Assembly: GCA_021778785.1 (NCBI GenBank)
Contig: JAJYBX010000146.1
Coordinates: 1-5,732 of the forward strand
Length of the DNA stretch: 5,732 bases
Reading direction: 5' to 3'
DNA from: Acidobacteriota bacterium
GTDB taxonomy: Bacteria; Acidobacteriota; Holophagae; Holophagales; Holophagaceae
Shown: one piece after another, positions 1-5,732 of the stretch
Layout: every line of letters begins with the position of its first letter
How positions within the stretch are numbered: the stretch's first letter is position 1
Notes under the pieces: generated by a model
The model's database searches: none
Told to the model about the DNA's origin: nothing
Seen by the model: only the letters and a program-made list of their open reading frames with translations
Translations under genes and position numbers: made by a program

Positions 1-66
1 GTGGGCCAGCCAGAGGGCGAAGGGCAGGCCGAGGAGGGCGATCAGGGCGAGGAGGCGACGGGGCAT
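1..66 (-). CDS. N-terminal fragment of an exported or membrane protein (runs off the window)
   Basis: Only the first 22 codons are in the window, starting from an ATG (complement of 64-66). The peptide begins MPRRLLALIA and continues LLGLPFALWLAH: a short basic n-region (two Arg) followed by an unbroken hydrophobic stretch. This is what a Sec signal peptide or first membrane helix looks like. No lipobox cysteine occurs in the visible part. A good Shine-Dalgarno GGAG lies at 79-76 on the minus strand, 9 bases before the ATG, which supports the start. It follows the CorC-like gene in the same direction after 98 bases, so it could be the last visible member of the same transcript. Its function cannot be told from 22 residues. 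Apolipoprotein N-acyltransferase (Lnt), which follows corC in many proteobacteria, is a possibility from context only; the visible residues do not show it. Confidence 0.6.
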   Translation of the reverse strand, partial: MPRRLLALIALLGLPFALWLAH

Positions 67-75
67 GCGGCAGGG

Positions 76-109
76 CTCCAGGATCCAGCCTAGCGGCTGG
101 ATCCTGGAG
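76..109 (-). promoter_or_regulatory. Perfect 15-bp hairpin covering the downstream ribosome-binding site
   Basis: The left arm CTCCAGGATCCAGCC (76-90) and right arm GGCTGGATCCTGGAG (95-109) are exact reverse complements, separated by the four bases TAGC. Read on the minus strand, the last four bases of the 3' arm are GGAG, the best Shine-Dalgarno for the ATG at 66. If the mRNA folds, this site is paired. No T-tract follows the hairpin on either strand, so it does not look like a normal intrinsic terminator. It could be a translational control element, an mRNA processing or stability hairpin, or a DNA palindrome bound by a regulator. The symmetry is seen directly; the role is inferred. Confidence 0.6.
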
Positions 110-164
110 ATAGGAAAAGCCTTTCCCGTCTCGCGGGTCGCAGGCCCGCAAGCCTGGCCGGATC
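110..164 (-). other. Remainder of the gap after the CorC-like gene; weak stem-loops only
   Basis: Downstream of the TAG stop of the CorC-like gene, the minus strand shows two short stem-loops. One is a 5-bp GC stem (arms 133-137 and 145-149, 7-base loop). The other is an A/T-richer 5-bp stem, GGAAA/TTTCC (about 113-126). Neither is followed by a convincing run of T, and the combination is at most a weak attenuator or terminator. No ORF or RNA gene is evident here. Confidence 0.3.
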
Positions 165-1409
165 CTACGTCCGCTCCACCCGGACCTGTGCGATGCGGGT
201 CCCCTCCATGCGCAGCACCGTGAGGCGGGCGCCCTCGACGGCCACGGACTCCTGGGGGTGGGGGACGCGGCCCAGGCGGGCCATGACGAGGCCGGCCAGG
301 GTGTCGAAGCCGTTGCGTTCCCAGGCGAGGCCCAGGCGCTGGGCCACGTCCTCCACGTGGGCCTGGCCGGAGACCAGGAAGACGCCGGGGGACTGTTCCA
401 CCAGCTCCGCGGCGGCCTCGTGCTCGTCCCGGATCTCCCCGAAGACCTCCTCCAGCAGGTCCTCCACGGTGACGAGGCCGGAGACGCCGCCGAATTCGTC
501 CACCACGATGGCCAGCTGGGTGCGGGCCCGCTGCATCTCGCGCAGGAGGTCCATCACGGGCTTGCTCTCGGGCACGAAGAGGGGCGGTTTCAGCAGGCCG
601 GCCAGGGGCGCCTGGGCCTGGTCCGGCAGCTGCATGAGATCCTTCAGGAGCAGCACGCCGCGGATGTGGTCGATGCCGCCCTCGTACACGGGCAGCCGGG
701 AGTGGCGGGTCTCCGTGAAGGTGTGCCAGGCCTCGGGGATGGAGGCCTCCAGGGGCAGGGCCACGATCCGCGTGCGGGGGGTCATCACCTCGCGCACCAC
801 CGTGTCGCCGAAGGTGACCACGTTGCGGATGAGCTCGCGGTCCTCGGCCTCCAGGATGCCCTCGGCCTCGCCCTCCTCCAGCAGGGCGGTGACGGCCTCC
901 TCGGTGGGATCCTCCTCGGCGGCGCCCTCCCGCTCCTCGGCCTGGCGGCGCTCGACGATGCGGGCCAGGGGCGCCACCAGGGGCTCCAGGAGGGGCCGGA
1001 GGGGCGCGTAGAAGGGGAAGAGGCGGGCCAGCCAGAAGGAGGGATCCCCCGAGGTGAGGAGGGCGGGGGCCGCGAGATCCAGGGCCCAGAGGGCCAGGGG
1101 CACCAGGGGCCCGAGCACCCACGCGCCGCCGGGGAGGGCGGCCCGGAAGGGCCACAGGAGGGCCAGGAAGGCCAGGAGCAGGAGCTGGACCGCGAACTCC
1201 AGGCCCATGCCGAGGCTGCGGGGGCGCTCCAGGAGGGCCGCGAGGCCGGGATGGCCGATGGCGCCCTCCTCCAGCAGCCGCCGGCGCTGGAGCGAGGGCA
1301 GGGCGTGGAAGGCGGCGAGCAGGGCCACCAGGACCAGGCGGTAGGCCAGGACGAGCCCGGCCGCGAGGAGGAGCCAGTGGGATGGGGTGCTACTGCTGGG
1401 GTCGTTCAT
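165..1409 (-). CDS. CNNM/CorC-type membrane protein with tandem CBS domains (HlyC/CorC family), DUF21 domain divergent
   Basis: A 414-residue protein with the layout of the CNNM/CorC family, whose members are implicated in Mg2+ (or Co2+) transport and its nucleotide-linked control at the inner membrane. Residues 11-34, 68-87 and 94-117 are hydrophobic, with a further amphipathic stretch at 125-150: a DUF21-like membrane part. Residues 155-190 are acidic linker. Two CBS domains follow (about 204-262 and 266-325) with textbook motifs: VREVMTPRTRIVAL (205-218), HSRLPVYEGGIDHIRGVLL (236-254) and AIVVDEFGGVSGLVTVEDLL (300-319), then EEVFGEIRDEH. A CorC_HlyC domain ends the protein (about 338-411). 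The membrane part is odd: the polar signature residues expected in DUF21 (Ser-x-Ser-Glu after helix 1, Gly-Asn in helix 2, Gly-Glu-x-x-Pro-Lys near helix 3) are replaced by hydrophobic ones. The start is an ATG with GGGGA 7 bases upstream. The gene begins 31 bases after the acyltransferase stop, suggesting cotranscription. The old 'hemolysin' label of this family should not be read as a toxin function. Confidence 0.9.
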   Translation of the reverse strand: MNDPSSSTPSHWLLLAAGLVLAYRLVLVALLAAFHALPSLQRRRLLEEGAIGHPGLAALLERPRSLGMGLEFAVQLLLLAFLALLWPFRAALPGGAWVLGPLVPLALWALDLAAPALLTSGDPSFWLARLFPFYAPLRPLLEPLVAPLARIVERRQAEEREGAAEEDPTEEAVTALLEEGEAEGILEAEDRELIRNVVTFGDTVVREVMTPRTRIVALPLEASIPEAWHTFTETRHSRLPVYEGGIDHIRGVLLLKDLMQLPDQAQAPLAGLLKPPLFVPESKPVMDLLREMQRARTQLAIVVDEFGGVSGLVTVEDLLEEVFGEIRDEHEAAAELVEQSPGVFLVSGQAHVEDVAQRLGLAWERNGFDTLAGLVMARLGRVPHPQESVAVEGARLTVLRMEGTRIAQVRVERT

Positions 1410-1440
1410 GGGCGGATCCCCATCCTACCTCGATTCCCGC

Positions 1441-2907
1441 CTACTTCGCCTCCCGGCGGGCCAGGATGAGGGCCTCGGCCTGCGCCCGCGCCGCCGGAGA
1501 GAGCGTCCTGCCGCGGCGCGCCGCCTCGCGGAAGTACTCCTCCGGATCCCGGCAGAGGCCGTCCGGCGTGGGGGGCAGGCCCTTCCGGGCCCGGGCCGCG
1601 TTGAGGAAGGCGTAGGGCTCCCGCGCCAGCTCGGGGCTCCGCAGGAAGTGGCGGACGGTCCACCAGCCCCCCACCACGAACCAGATGCCCAGCAGGGCCA
1701 GGGCCTTCAGCTGGAGGCCGCGCATGCGCTCCGGCGCCGTGCGGACCTTCTGCCACCCCACGCCCACGGCCAGGTTGAAGGCGATGATGGCGGCGGTCAT
1801 CGCCAGGGTGCCCGTCCAGCCCAGGCTGTTCCAGCCCCGGCCCGTGAGCGCCACCACCTGGGGCGTCAGCAGCACGCCGAAGATCAGGTTCAGGTGGAGC
1901 ATGTAGAGGAGCAGGGACTCGCGGCTGGCGGCCTCCACGGGGTTCGGGCCCCGCCAGCGCGGGCGGAGGAGGTCCACGGCGCCCATGGCGGCGCCGCCCA
2001 GCATGATCCAGCCCAGGCGGTCCACGACGCTGGGCAGGGTGGTGTTGGAGAGGGCCGTCAGCTCGGCGAAGGTGAAGGCGCCGGACCGGCTGTGCATCAG
2101 CCACACCCCGTTCTGCTGGATCCACGTGCCGCCCCAGAGCCAGGTGTGCTGGTTGGCGCGGCCCCAGGCCAGGCAGGCGGCCCCGAGCACCGTCAGGAGC
2201 ACGAGGAACCGCGCCTCGGACCAGCGGGCCTTCCCCCCGGCGGATTCCACCCGGAGCCAGCGGTAGAGGCCGCCGAGGAAGGCGCCGAAGGCCGGGAAGG
2301 CCAGCCAGGGGAAGAGGGGGAAGAGGGCCTGCACGCCGCGGTCCACGTTGCCGTTGAAGAGGCCCCGGATGGGCAGCCAGAGGCCGTCGGCCACGCCCGT
2401 GGCCCAGAGGGAGGGCGACACCAGGGGGATGTAGAGGGCCAGGGCCAGGGCCAGGAAGGTGAAGATCCGGGGGCTGCGCACCAGCCGGGCCAGCAGGTGG
2501 AGGATGAGCAGGGAGTAGACGATGCACTGGAGGACGTCGATCTTGAACACTTCCCGGGCCTTCTGGGCGGTGTTCAGCACGGTCCAGTCCGCCGCGGTGA
2601 AGCCCGGGGCGTGCAGGGCGTAGGCGCAGAGGAGGATGAAGCCCAGGCGACGGGCCGTGTCCGGCCAGAAGGGGCGCAGGCTGCCGTCGGTCCGGAAGGT
2701 GGAGAGCACCAGGCTGAAGCCCGCGGCCATGGTGAAGCTGGGGGCCACCAGGCCGTTCAGGTAGTTGAGCCAGCCCGGGCGCAGGCCCTGCAGGAGCCAG
2801 GCGTTCACGACGTGGACCTCGATCATGACGATCACGGCCCAGCCGCGGAGCAGGTCGATCCAGTCACAGCGGCGGGAAGGGGAGCGGTCGTCCCAGACGG
2901 CGGTCAT
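1441..2907 (-). CDS. Multi-pass membrane acyltransferase, HGSNAT catalytic-domain/DUF1624 type
   Basis: A 488-residue polytopic membrane protein. The N-terminus has the family opening D15-W-I-D-L-L-R-G22 followed by a hydrophobic helix and H32 (EVHVVNAW), as in heparan-alpha-glucosaminide N-acetyltransferase-like and YeiB-like proteins. Further family-like blocks are MAAGFSLVLS (60-69), KIDVLQCIVYSLL (122-134), FPLFPWLAFPAFGAFLGG (196-213) and the late SLLLYMLHLN (331-340) with His338. About ten hydrophobic helices are visible. Relatives move acyl groups from acetyl-CoA across the membrane onto sugars or other extracytoplasmic acceptors; the acceptor here is unknown. After the last helix (about 401-416) comes a hydrophilic, Arg/Ala/Glu-rich tail of some 65 residues (420-488), presumably soluble, which I do not recognise. 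The start is an ATG with GAGGA (2916-2912 on the minus strand) 4 bases upstream. It is probably the first gene of the minus-strand set, and the CorC-like gene starts 31 bases after its stop. Confidence 0.8.
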   Translation of the reverse strand: MTAVWDDRSPSRRCDWIDLLRGWAVIVMIEVHVVNAWLLQGLRPGWLNYLNGLVAPSFTMAAGFSLVLSTFRTDGSLRPFWPDTARRLGFILLCAYALHAPGFTAADWTVLNTAQKAREVFKIDVLQCIVYSLLILHLLARLVRSPRIFTFLALALALYIPLVSPSLWATGVADGLWLPIRGLFNGNVDRGVQALFPLFPWLAFPAFGAFLGGLYRWLRVESAGGKARWSEARFLVLLTVLGAACLAWGRANQHTWLWGGTWIQQNGVWLMHSRSGAFTFAELTALSNTTLPSVVDRLGWIMLGGAAMGAVDLLRPRWRGPNPVEAASRESLLLYMLHLNLIFGVLLTPQVVALTGRGWNSLGWTGTLAMTAAIIAFNLAVGVGWQKVRTAPERMRGLQLKALALLGIWFVVGGWWTVRHFLRSPELAREPYAFLNAARARKGLPPTPDGLCRDPEEYFREAARRGRTLSPAARAQAEALILARREAK

Positions 2908-3040
2908 CGGGTCCTCGGATGAATGCCCTCAAGGGTGCCCGAAGGCTTGGAATTTCTCCACATCGTGATCGGAGGCCAAGGGGCTGGTATGGTGTTCCGA
3001 TCGCCAATTCCCCGTATCGCCTGTCCTGGAGGCTTTCCCC
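2908..3040. promoter_or_regulatory. Divergent intergenic region with promoters for both strands
   Basis: These 133 bases separate two divergent starts, so promoters for the acyltransferase (minus) and the permease (plus) should lie here. For the plus strand the best sigma-70-like match I see is GTGATC (2965-2970), 17 bases, then TATGGT (2988-2993). It is only a partial fit to consensus. The heptamer GATCGGA (2967-2973) and its exact reverse complement TCCGATC (2996-3002) flank that candidate -10 box with a 22-base gap and might form a regulator site. I see no convincing minus-strand boxes. Confidence 0.35.
3028..3032 (+). promoter_or_regulatory. Shine-Dalgarno site of the permease gene
   Basis: GGAGG stands 8 bases before the ATG at 3041. 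It is a full-strength ribosome-binding site and fixes the start; no in-frame upstream start competes with it. Confidence 0.8.
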
Positions 3041-4699
3041 ATGGGTGGACTGTTCGTCAAGAAGGACCTGGGCCGGCTCATCGCCGACGCCAACGACCCC
3101 AACGCCGGCGAAGGCGGGCACGGTGGCGGCCAGCTGAAGCGCACCCTGGGCGCCTTCAACCTCACCACCCTGGGCATCGGCGCCATCATCGGCGCCGGCA
3201 TCTTCTCCCTGACGGGCGTGGCCGCGGCCCTCCACGCGGGGCCCGGCATCGTCTACAGCTTCGTCATCGGCGGCATCCTCTGCGCGTTCGCGGGCCTGTG
3301 CTACGCCGAGATGGCGGCCATGGTGCCCGTGGCGGGCAGCGCCTACGCCTACTCCTACGCCACCATGGGCGAGTTCATCGCCTGGATCATCGGCTGGGAC
3401 CTGGTGCTGGAGTACGCCTTCGGCGCCGTGACGGTCTCCGTCTCCTGGTCCGGCTACTTCATGAGCCTGCTGTCCAAGAGCCTGCACATCCCCATCTCCG
3501 ACACGGTGTGGCGCCTGACCAAGGGGCCCTGGGAGCTGGTGGCGCTGCCCGGCGGACAGGTGGTCCACGGGCTCTGGAACGTGCCGGCCAGCATCGTGGC
3601 GCTGCTGGTGGCGTCCATCCTCTACCGGGGCATGAAGGAGAGCGCCTTCGTCAACAACCTCATCGTGATCCTCAAGGTCACGATCGTGCTGGTCTTCATC
3701 GTCCTGGGCTGGGGGGTCATCAACCACGCCAACTGGATCGCCAACCCCGGCGCCCACGGCCTGGCCTCCCTGGTGCCCGCCCGGGGCATGGCGGACGTGA
3801 ACGGCGTGCTCACCATGAGCTACGGCTGGCCGGGGGTGTTCCGCGGTGCGGCCGTCGTGTTCTTCGCCTACATCGGCTTCGACGCCGTCTCCACCACGGC
3901 CCAGGAGTGCAAGAACCCCAGCCGCGACCTGCCCATCGGCATCCTCTCCAGCCTGGCCATCTGCACCGCCCTCTACATCCTCATGTCCCTGGTGATGACC
4001 GGCGTGAGCCCCTTCAAGAGCCTGAACGTGCCCGATCCGGTGGCCGTGGGCATCGACCAGATCGTCACCGCCCGGCACTGGAGCGTCGGCGCCGCGGGCA
4101 CCTTCACCGGCATCATCAAGCTGGGCGCCCTGGCGGGCCTCACCTCCGTGATCCTCGTGATGATGATGGGCCAGACCCGCGTCTTCTACGCCATGAGCAA
4201 GGACGGCCTCCTGCCCTGGTTCGGCGTGGCCCACCCCCGCTTCGGCACGCCCTACATCGCCACCGTGATGACGGGGATCTTCGTGGCCGTCTGCGGCGGC
4301 CTCATGCCCATGAGCCTGGTGGGCGAGCTGGTGTCCATCGGCACCCTCCTGGCCTTCACCCTGGTGTGCATCGGCATCCCCATCCTCCGGATCACCAGCC
4401 CCGACACGCCCCGCCCCTTCAAGACGCCCATCTACTGGTTCGTGTCCGTGGCCGGGGCCGTCTCCTGCCTCTGGGTGATGAGCTACCTGCCCAAGGACAC
4501 CTGGCTGCGGCTCATCATCTGGCTGGAGATCGGCCTCATGATCTACAGCACCTACGGCTGGCGGCGGAGCCGGCTGGCGGGATCCGACGCCACCGGATCA
4601 CGCAAGCACATCCACGTCACCATGATGGCCGTGGCGATCCTGGCCTTCATCCCCACGATGGTCGTGGCGGTCCGGGTCTTCGGCCACACGGCGGGCTGA
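3041..4699 (+). CDS. APC-superfamily amino acid permease, CAT/YfnA-like
   Basis: A 552-residue inner-membrane secondary transporter of the amino acid-polyamine-organocation superfamily, nearest by eye to the cationic amino acid transporter (CAT) and YfnA-like branch. A cytoplasmic N-terminus of about 35 residues ends in LKRTLGAFNLTTLGIGAIIG. The broken helix 1 carries the substrate-backbone motif GIGAIIGAGIF (45-55). PVAGSAYAYSYATMGEF (96-112) and WIIGWDLVLEYAFG (115-128) are typical of CAT-like proteins. Helix 6 has FAYIGFDAVSTTAQE (275-289) followed by CKNPSRDLPIGI (290-301), and helix 8 ends in GQTRVFYAMSKDGLLP (377-392). About twelve core helices can be counted, plus a thirteenth hydrophobic segment at about 526-547 after a charged loop. 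The substrate is not determined by the sequence: many relatives take alanine, branched-chain, cationic or other amino acids, probably with H+. A GGAGG site 8 bases upstream sets the start. The comF-like gene follows after 4 bases, so the two are probably cotranscribed. Confidence 0.92.
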   Translation: MGGLFVKKDLGRLIADANDPNAGEGGHGGGQLKRTLGAFNLTTLGIGAIIGAGIFSLTGVAAALHAGPGIVYSFVIGGILCAFAGLCYAEMAAMVPVAGSAYAYSYATMGEFIAWIIGWDLVLEYAFGAVTVSVSWSGYFMSLLSKSLHIPISDTVWRLTKGPWELVALPGGQVVHGLWNVPASIVALLVASILYRGMKESAFVNNLIVILKVTIVLVFIVLGWGVINHANWIANPGAHGLASLVPARGMADVNGVLTMSYGWPGVFRGAAVVFFAYIGFDAVSTTAQECKNPSRDLPIGILSSLAICTALYILMSLVMTGVSPFKSLNVPDPVAVGIDQIVTARHWSVGAAGTFTGIIKLGALAGLTSVILVMMMGQTRVFYAMSKDGLLPWFGVAHPRFGTPYIATVMTGIFVAVCGGLMPMSLVGELVSIGTLLAFTLVCIGIPILRITSPDTPRPFKTPIYWFVSVAGAVSCLWVMSYLPKDTWLRLIIWLEIGLMIYSTYGWRRSRLAGSDATGSRKHIHVTMMAVAILAFIPTMVVAVRVFGHTAG

Positions 4700-4703
4700 T
4701 CCC

Positions 4704-5399
4704 GTGTCCCTGAAGGTGGAACGCCTCCGCCTCGCGGGGGCGTTTCTGCTTTGCCGGGGCTGCCTGGGGCCCCTGGACGACGGCGCCGAGGCGGGGCTCT
4801 GCGGGCGCTGCTGGTCCGGCCTGCGGCCCCTGGCCGAGGGGCGCTGCCCACGCTGCGCCCTGGTCCACGGCGAGGAGGCCTGCCCCGAGGCCACCGCCTG
4901 GAGCCTGGGGGACGCCCTCTGGGACTACCACGGCGGCCGGCCGCCCCTGGGCGCCCTGCTCCTGCCGGCCATCAAGGCCGGGGAGACCGGCTGGCGGCGG
5001 GCCCTGCTGGCGCGCGCCGCGGCGGCGCCACTGCCGGACTGGGCAGGGGAGGCGGACCTTGTCACGGCCGCGCCCACGGCCTTCCACCGCCGCCTGGTCC
5101 GTGGCTTCGATCTGGCGGAGGACGCGGCGCAGGCGCTGGCCCGGAAGCTGGACCGCCCCTTCCGCCCCCTCCTCGCCAAGGCCTGGCACAGCGGACGCCA
5201 GGCCGCCCGCACCGAGAGCCAACGGCGCCGCCTGCCCCGGAAGGCCGTCGCCCTGCGCGGGGAGCGCCTGGCCGGCGGCACCGTCCTCCTGGTGGACGAC
5301 GTGTGGACCACCGGCACCACCCTCCTGCGCTGCGCCCAGGCCCTGCGCGACGGCGGCGCCGGCGACGTGCGGGTGCTGACGCTCTTCCGGGCGCTGTGA
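4704..5399 (+). CDS. comF: ComF-type phosphoribosyltransferase-fold protein with N-terminal zinc finger
   Basis: A 231-residue protein of the ComF/GntX family. The N-terminal cysteine cluster reads C17-x-x-C20, C33-x-x-C36, C48-x-x-C51 and C60, a double zinc-ribbon arrangement. The cysteine normally expected three residues after C60 is Ala63, so the second site lacks one ligand (His55 might stand in). The type I phosphoribosyltransferase domain follows: RRLVRGFD (129-136) in place of the common RGFNQ, SGRQAARTESQRRRLP in place of the usual Q-T-x-x-R-R motif, and the PRPP-binding loop VLLVDDVWTTGTTL (194-207) with Asp198/Asp199. ComF proteins act in the cytoplasm in DNA uptake during natural transformation in several bacteria, and their relatives are widespread in non-competent species. 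The reaction catalysed, if any, is not established. Start: GTG, 4 bases after the permease stop, with no clear Shine-Dalgarno, so translational coupling is likely. Length is normal for the family. Confidence 0.88.
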   Translation: MSLKVERLRLAGAFLLCRGCLGPLDDGAEAGLCGRCWSGLRPLAEGRCPRCALVHGEEACPEATAWSLGDALWDYHGGRPPLGALLLPAIKAGETGWRRALLARAAAAPLPDWAGEADLVTAAPTAFHRRLVRGFDLAEDAAQALARKLDRPFRPLLAKAWHSGRQAARTESQRRRLPRKAVALRGERLAGGTVLLVDDVWTTGTTLLRCAQALRDGGAGDVRVLTLFRAL

Positions 5400-5419
5400 G
5401 GGGGTGGCCCGAACAGAAA

Positions 5420-5551
5420 AACAGGGCTGGTCGCGGAAGGTGCGGAAGTCCACGGAGGGCGCGGAAGGGGCCGTGGTCCTTCCGCCGGTGCCTCGCGTTC
5501 ATTTTCTGCGTCTTCCAGCCTTCTTCCGGGCCTTCCGCGACCAGCTTTGTT
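5420..5551. terminator. Large palindromic element, candidate bidirectional terminator between convergent genes
   Basis: The arms 5426-5448 and 5523-5545 are inverted repeats matching at 21 of 23 positions (outer 15 bases perfect: GCTGGTCGCGGAAGG and its complement). With G-U pairs the stem can extend outward six more pairs, to 5420 and 5551. On the plus strand the stem is followed by TTTGTTGCTT (5546-5555). On the minus strand it is followed by CCTGTTTTTCTGTTC (5425-5411). T-rich tails on both sides of one stem, between the ends of two convergent genes, fit a bidirectional intrinsic terminator. The 74-base interior has its own smaller palindrome, CCACGG (5450-5455) with CCGTGG (5471-5476). 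Termination is inferred from structure only. The loop is far larger than in a classical terminator unless the interior also folds. Confidence 0.5.
5433..5538. repeat. Array of about 9-base units (consensus near GCGGAAGGY) in inverted halves
   Basis: On the plus strand, successive units are GCGGAAGGT (5433-5441), GCGGAAGTC (5442-5450), CACGGAGGG (5451-5459) and, after one extra base, GCGGAAGGG (5461-5469). On the minus strand the right half reads GCGGAAGGC (5538-5530), CCGGAAGAA (5529-5521), GGCTGGAAG (5520-5512) and ACGCAGAAA (5511-5503), with one more copy, GGCGGAAGG, at 5486-5478. This resembles the CACGGAG-type intergenic palindromes found in many bacterial genomes, which tend to be mispredicted as small proteins. 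That resemblance is from memory, not from a search. Together with the flanking arms it fills most of the gap between the convergent genes; I see no real gene in it. Confidence 0.55.
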
Positions 5552-5558
5552 GCTTGAG

Positions 5559-5732
<174 letters not shown>

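Noticed and set aside
1..66. Assignment of the left-edge gene as lnt because it follows a corC-like gene
   Set aside because: Only 22 residues are visible and they show just a signal or first helix. Context alone is not enough to name it.
76..109. Intrinsic terminator for the CorC-like gene
   Set aside because: The stem is strong, but no T-run follows it on either strand and the next gene's ATG is only 9 bases beyond it. A role at the ribosome-binding site fits better.
258..2922. Long plus-strand open frames (403 and 511 codons) opposite the CorC-like and acyltransferase genes
   Set aside because: They are antisense shadows of well-supported genes in a GC-rich genome. The translations are rich in Gly, Glu, Gln, His and Ala, with no domain or membrane pattern.
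2864..4234. A 456-codon minus-strand open frame opposite the permease, and a 596-codon alternative plus frame over it
   Set aside because: Both are low-complexity His/Asp/Gly/Arg-rich shadow translations. The 552-residue permease frame has clear APC motifs and a strong ribosome-binding site.
5433..5538. CRISPR array
   Set aside because: The units are about 9 bases, contiguous, degenerate and in inverted halves. There are no spacers of constant length and no cas genes.

Overview
This is a GC-rich bacterial chromosomal window. It has dense coding, GTG/ATG starts with recognisable Shine-Dalgarno sites, and a strong G/C bias at third codon positions. That bias produces long shadow ORFs on the opposite strands. 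No 16S or other phylogenetic marker is present. Protein style and gene content (CorC-like protein, HGSNAT-type membrane acyltransferase, CAT-like permease, ComF, YqjM-type ene-reductase) would fit a high-GC Gram-negative such as an Acidobacteriota of the Holophaga/Geothrix type. That placement is inference only.

Layout. The left half is a minus-strand gene set read right to left: an HGSNAT/DUF1624-type membrane acyltransferase (2907 to 1441), then after 31 bases a DUF21-CBS-CorC_HlyC protein (1409 to 165). After a further 98-base gap comes the first 22 codons of an exported or membrane protein that leaves the window (66 to 1). That gap holds a perfect 15-bp hairpin whose 3' arm contains the Shine-Dalgarno sequence of the last gene. 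A 133-base divergent intergenic region (2908-3040) separates this set from a plus-strand pair: a 552-residue APC-superfamily amino acid permease (3041-4699) and, only 4 bases later, a ComF-type phosphoribosyltransferase with a GTG start (4704-5399).

The plus-strand pair converges on the C-terminal end of a YqjM-like flavin ene-reductase on the minus strand (5732 to 5559). The 159 bases between them are filled by an elaborate palindromic element made of roughly 9-base units (consensus near GCGGAAGGY). A 23-bp near-perfect inverted repeat flanked by T-rich tracts on both strands makes it a good candidate for a bidirectional terminator built from a dispersed intergenic repeat.

The genes look like ordinary housekeeping or accessory functions, and no complete new system is evident. 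The points most worth a second look are the DUF21 domain that has lost its ion-site signature residues, the hairpin over the ribosome-binding site, the palindromic 9-base-unit element, and the ComF zinc finger lacking one expected cysteine.
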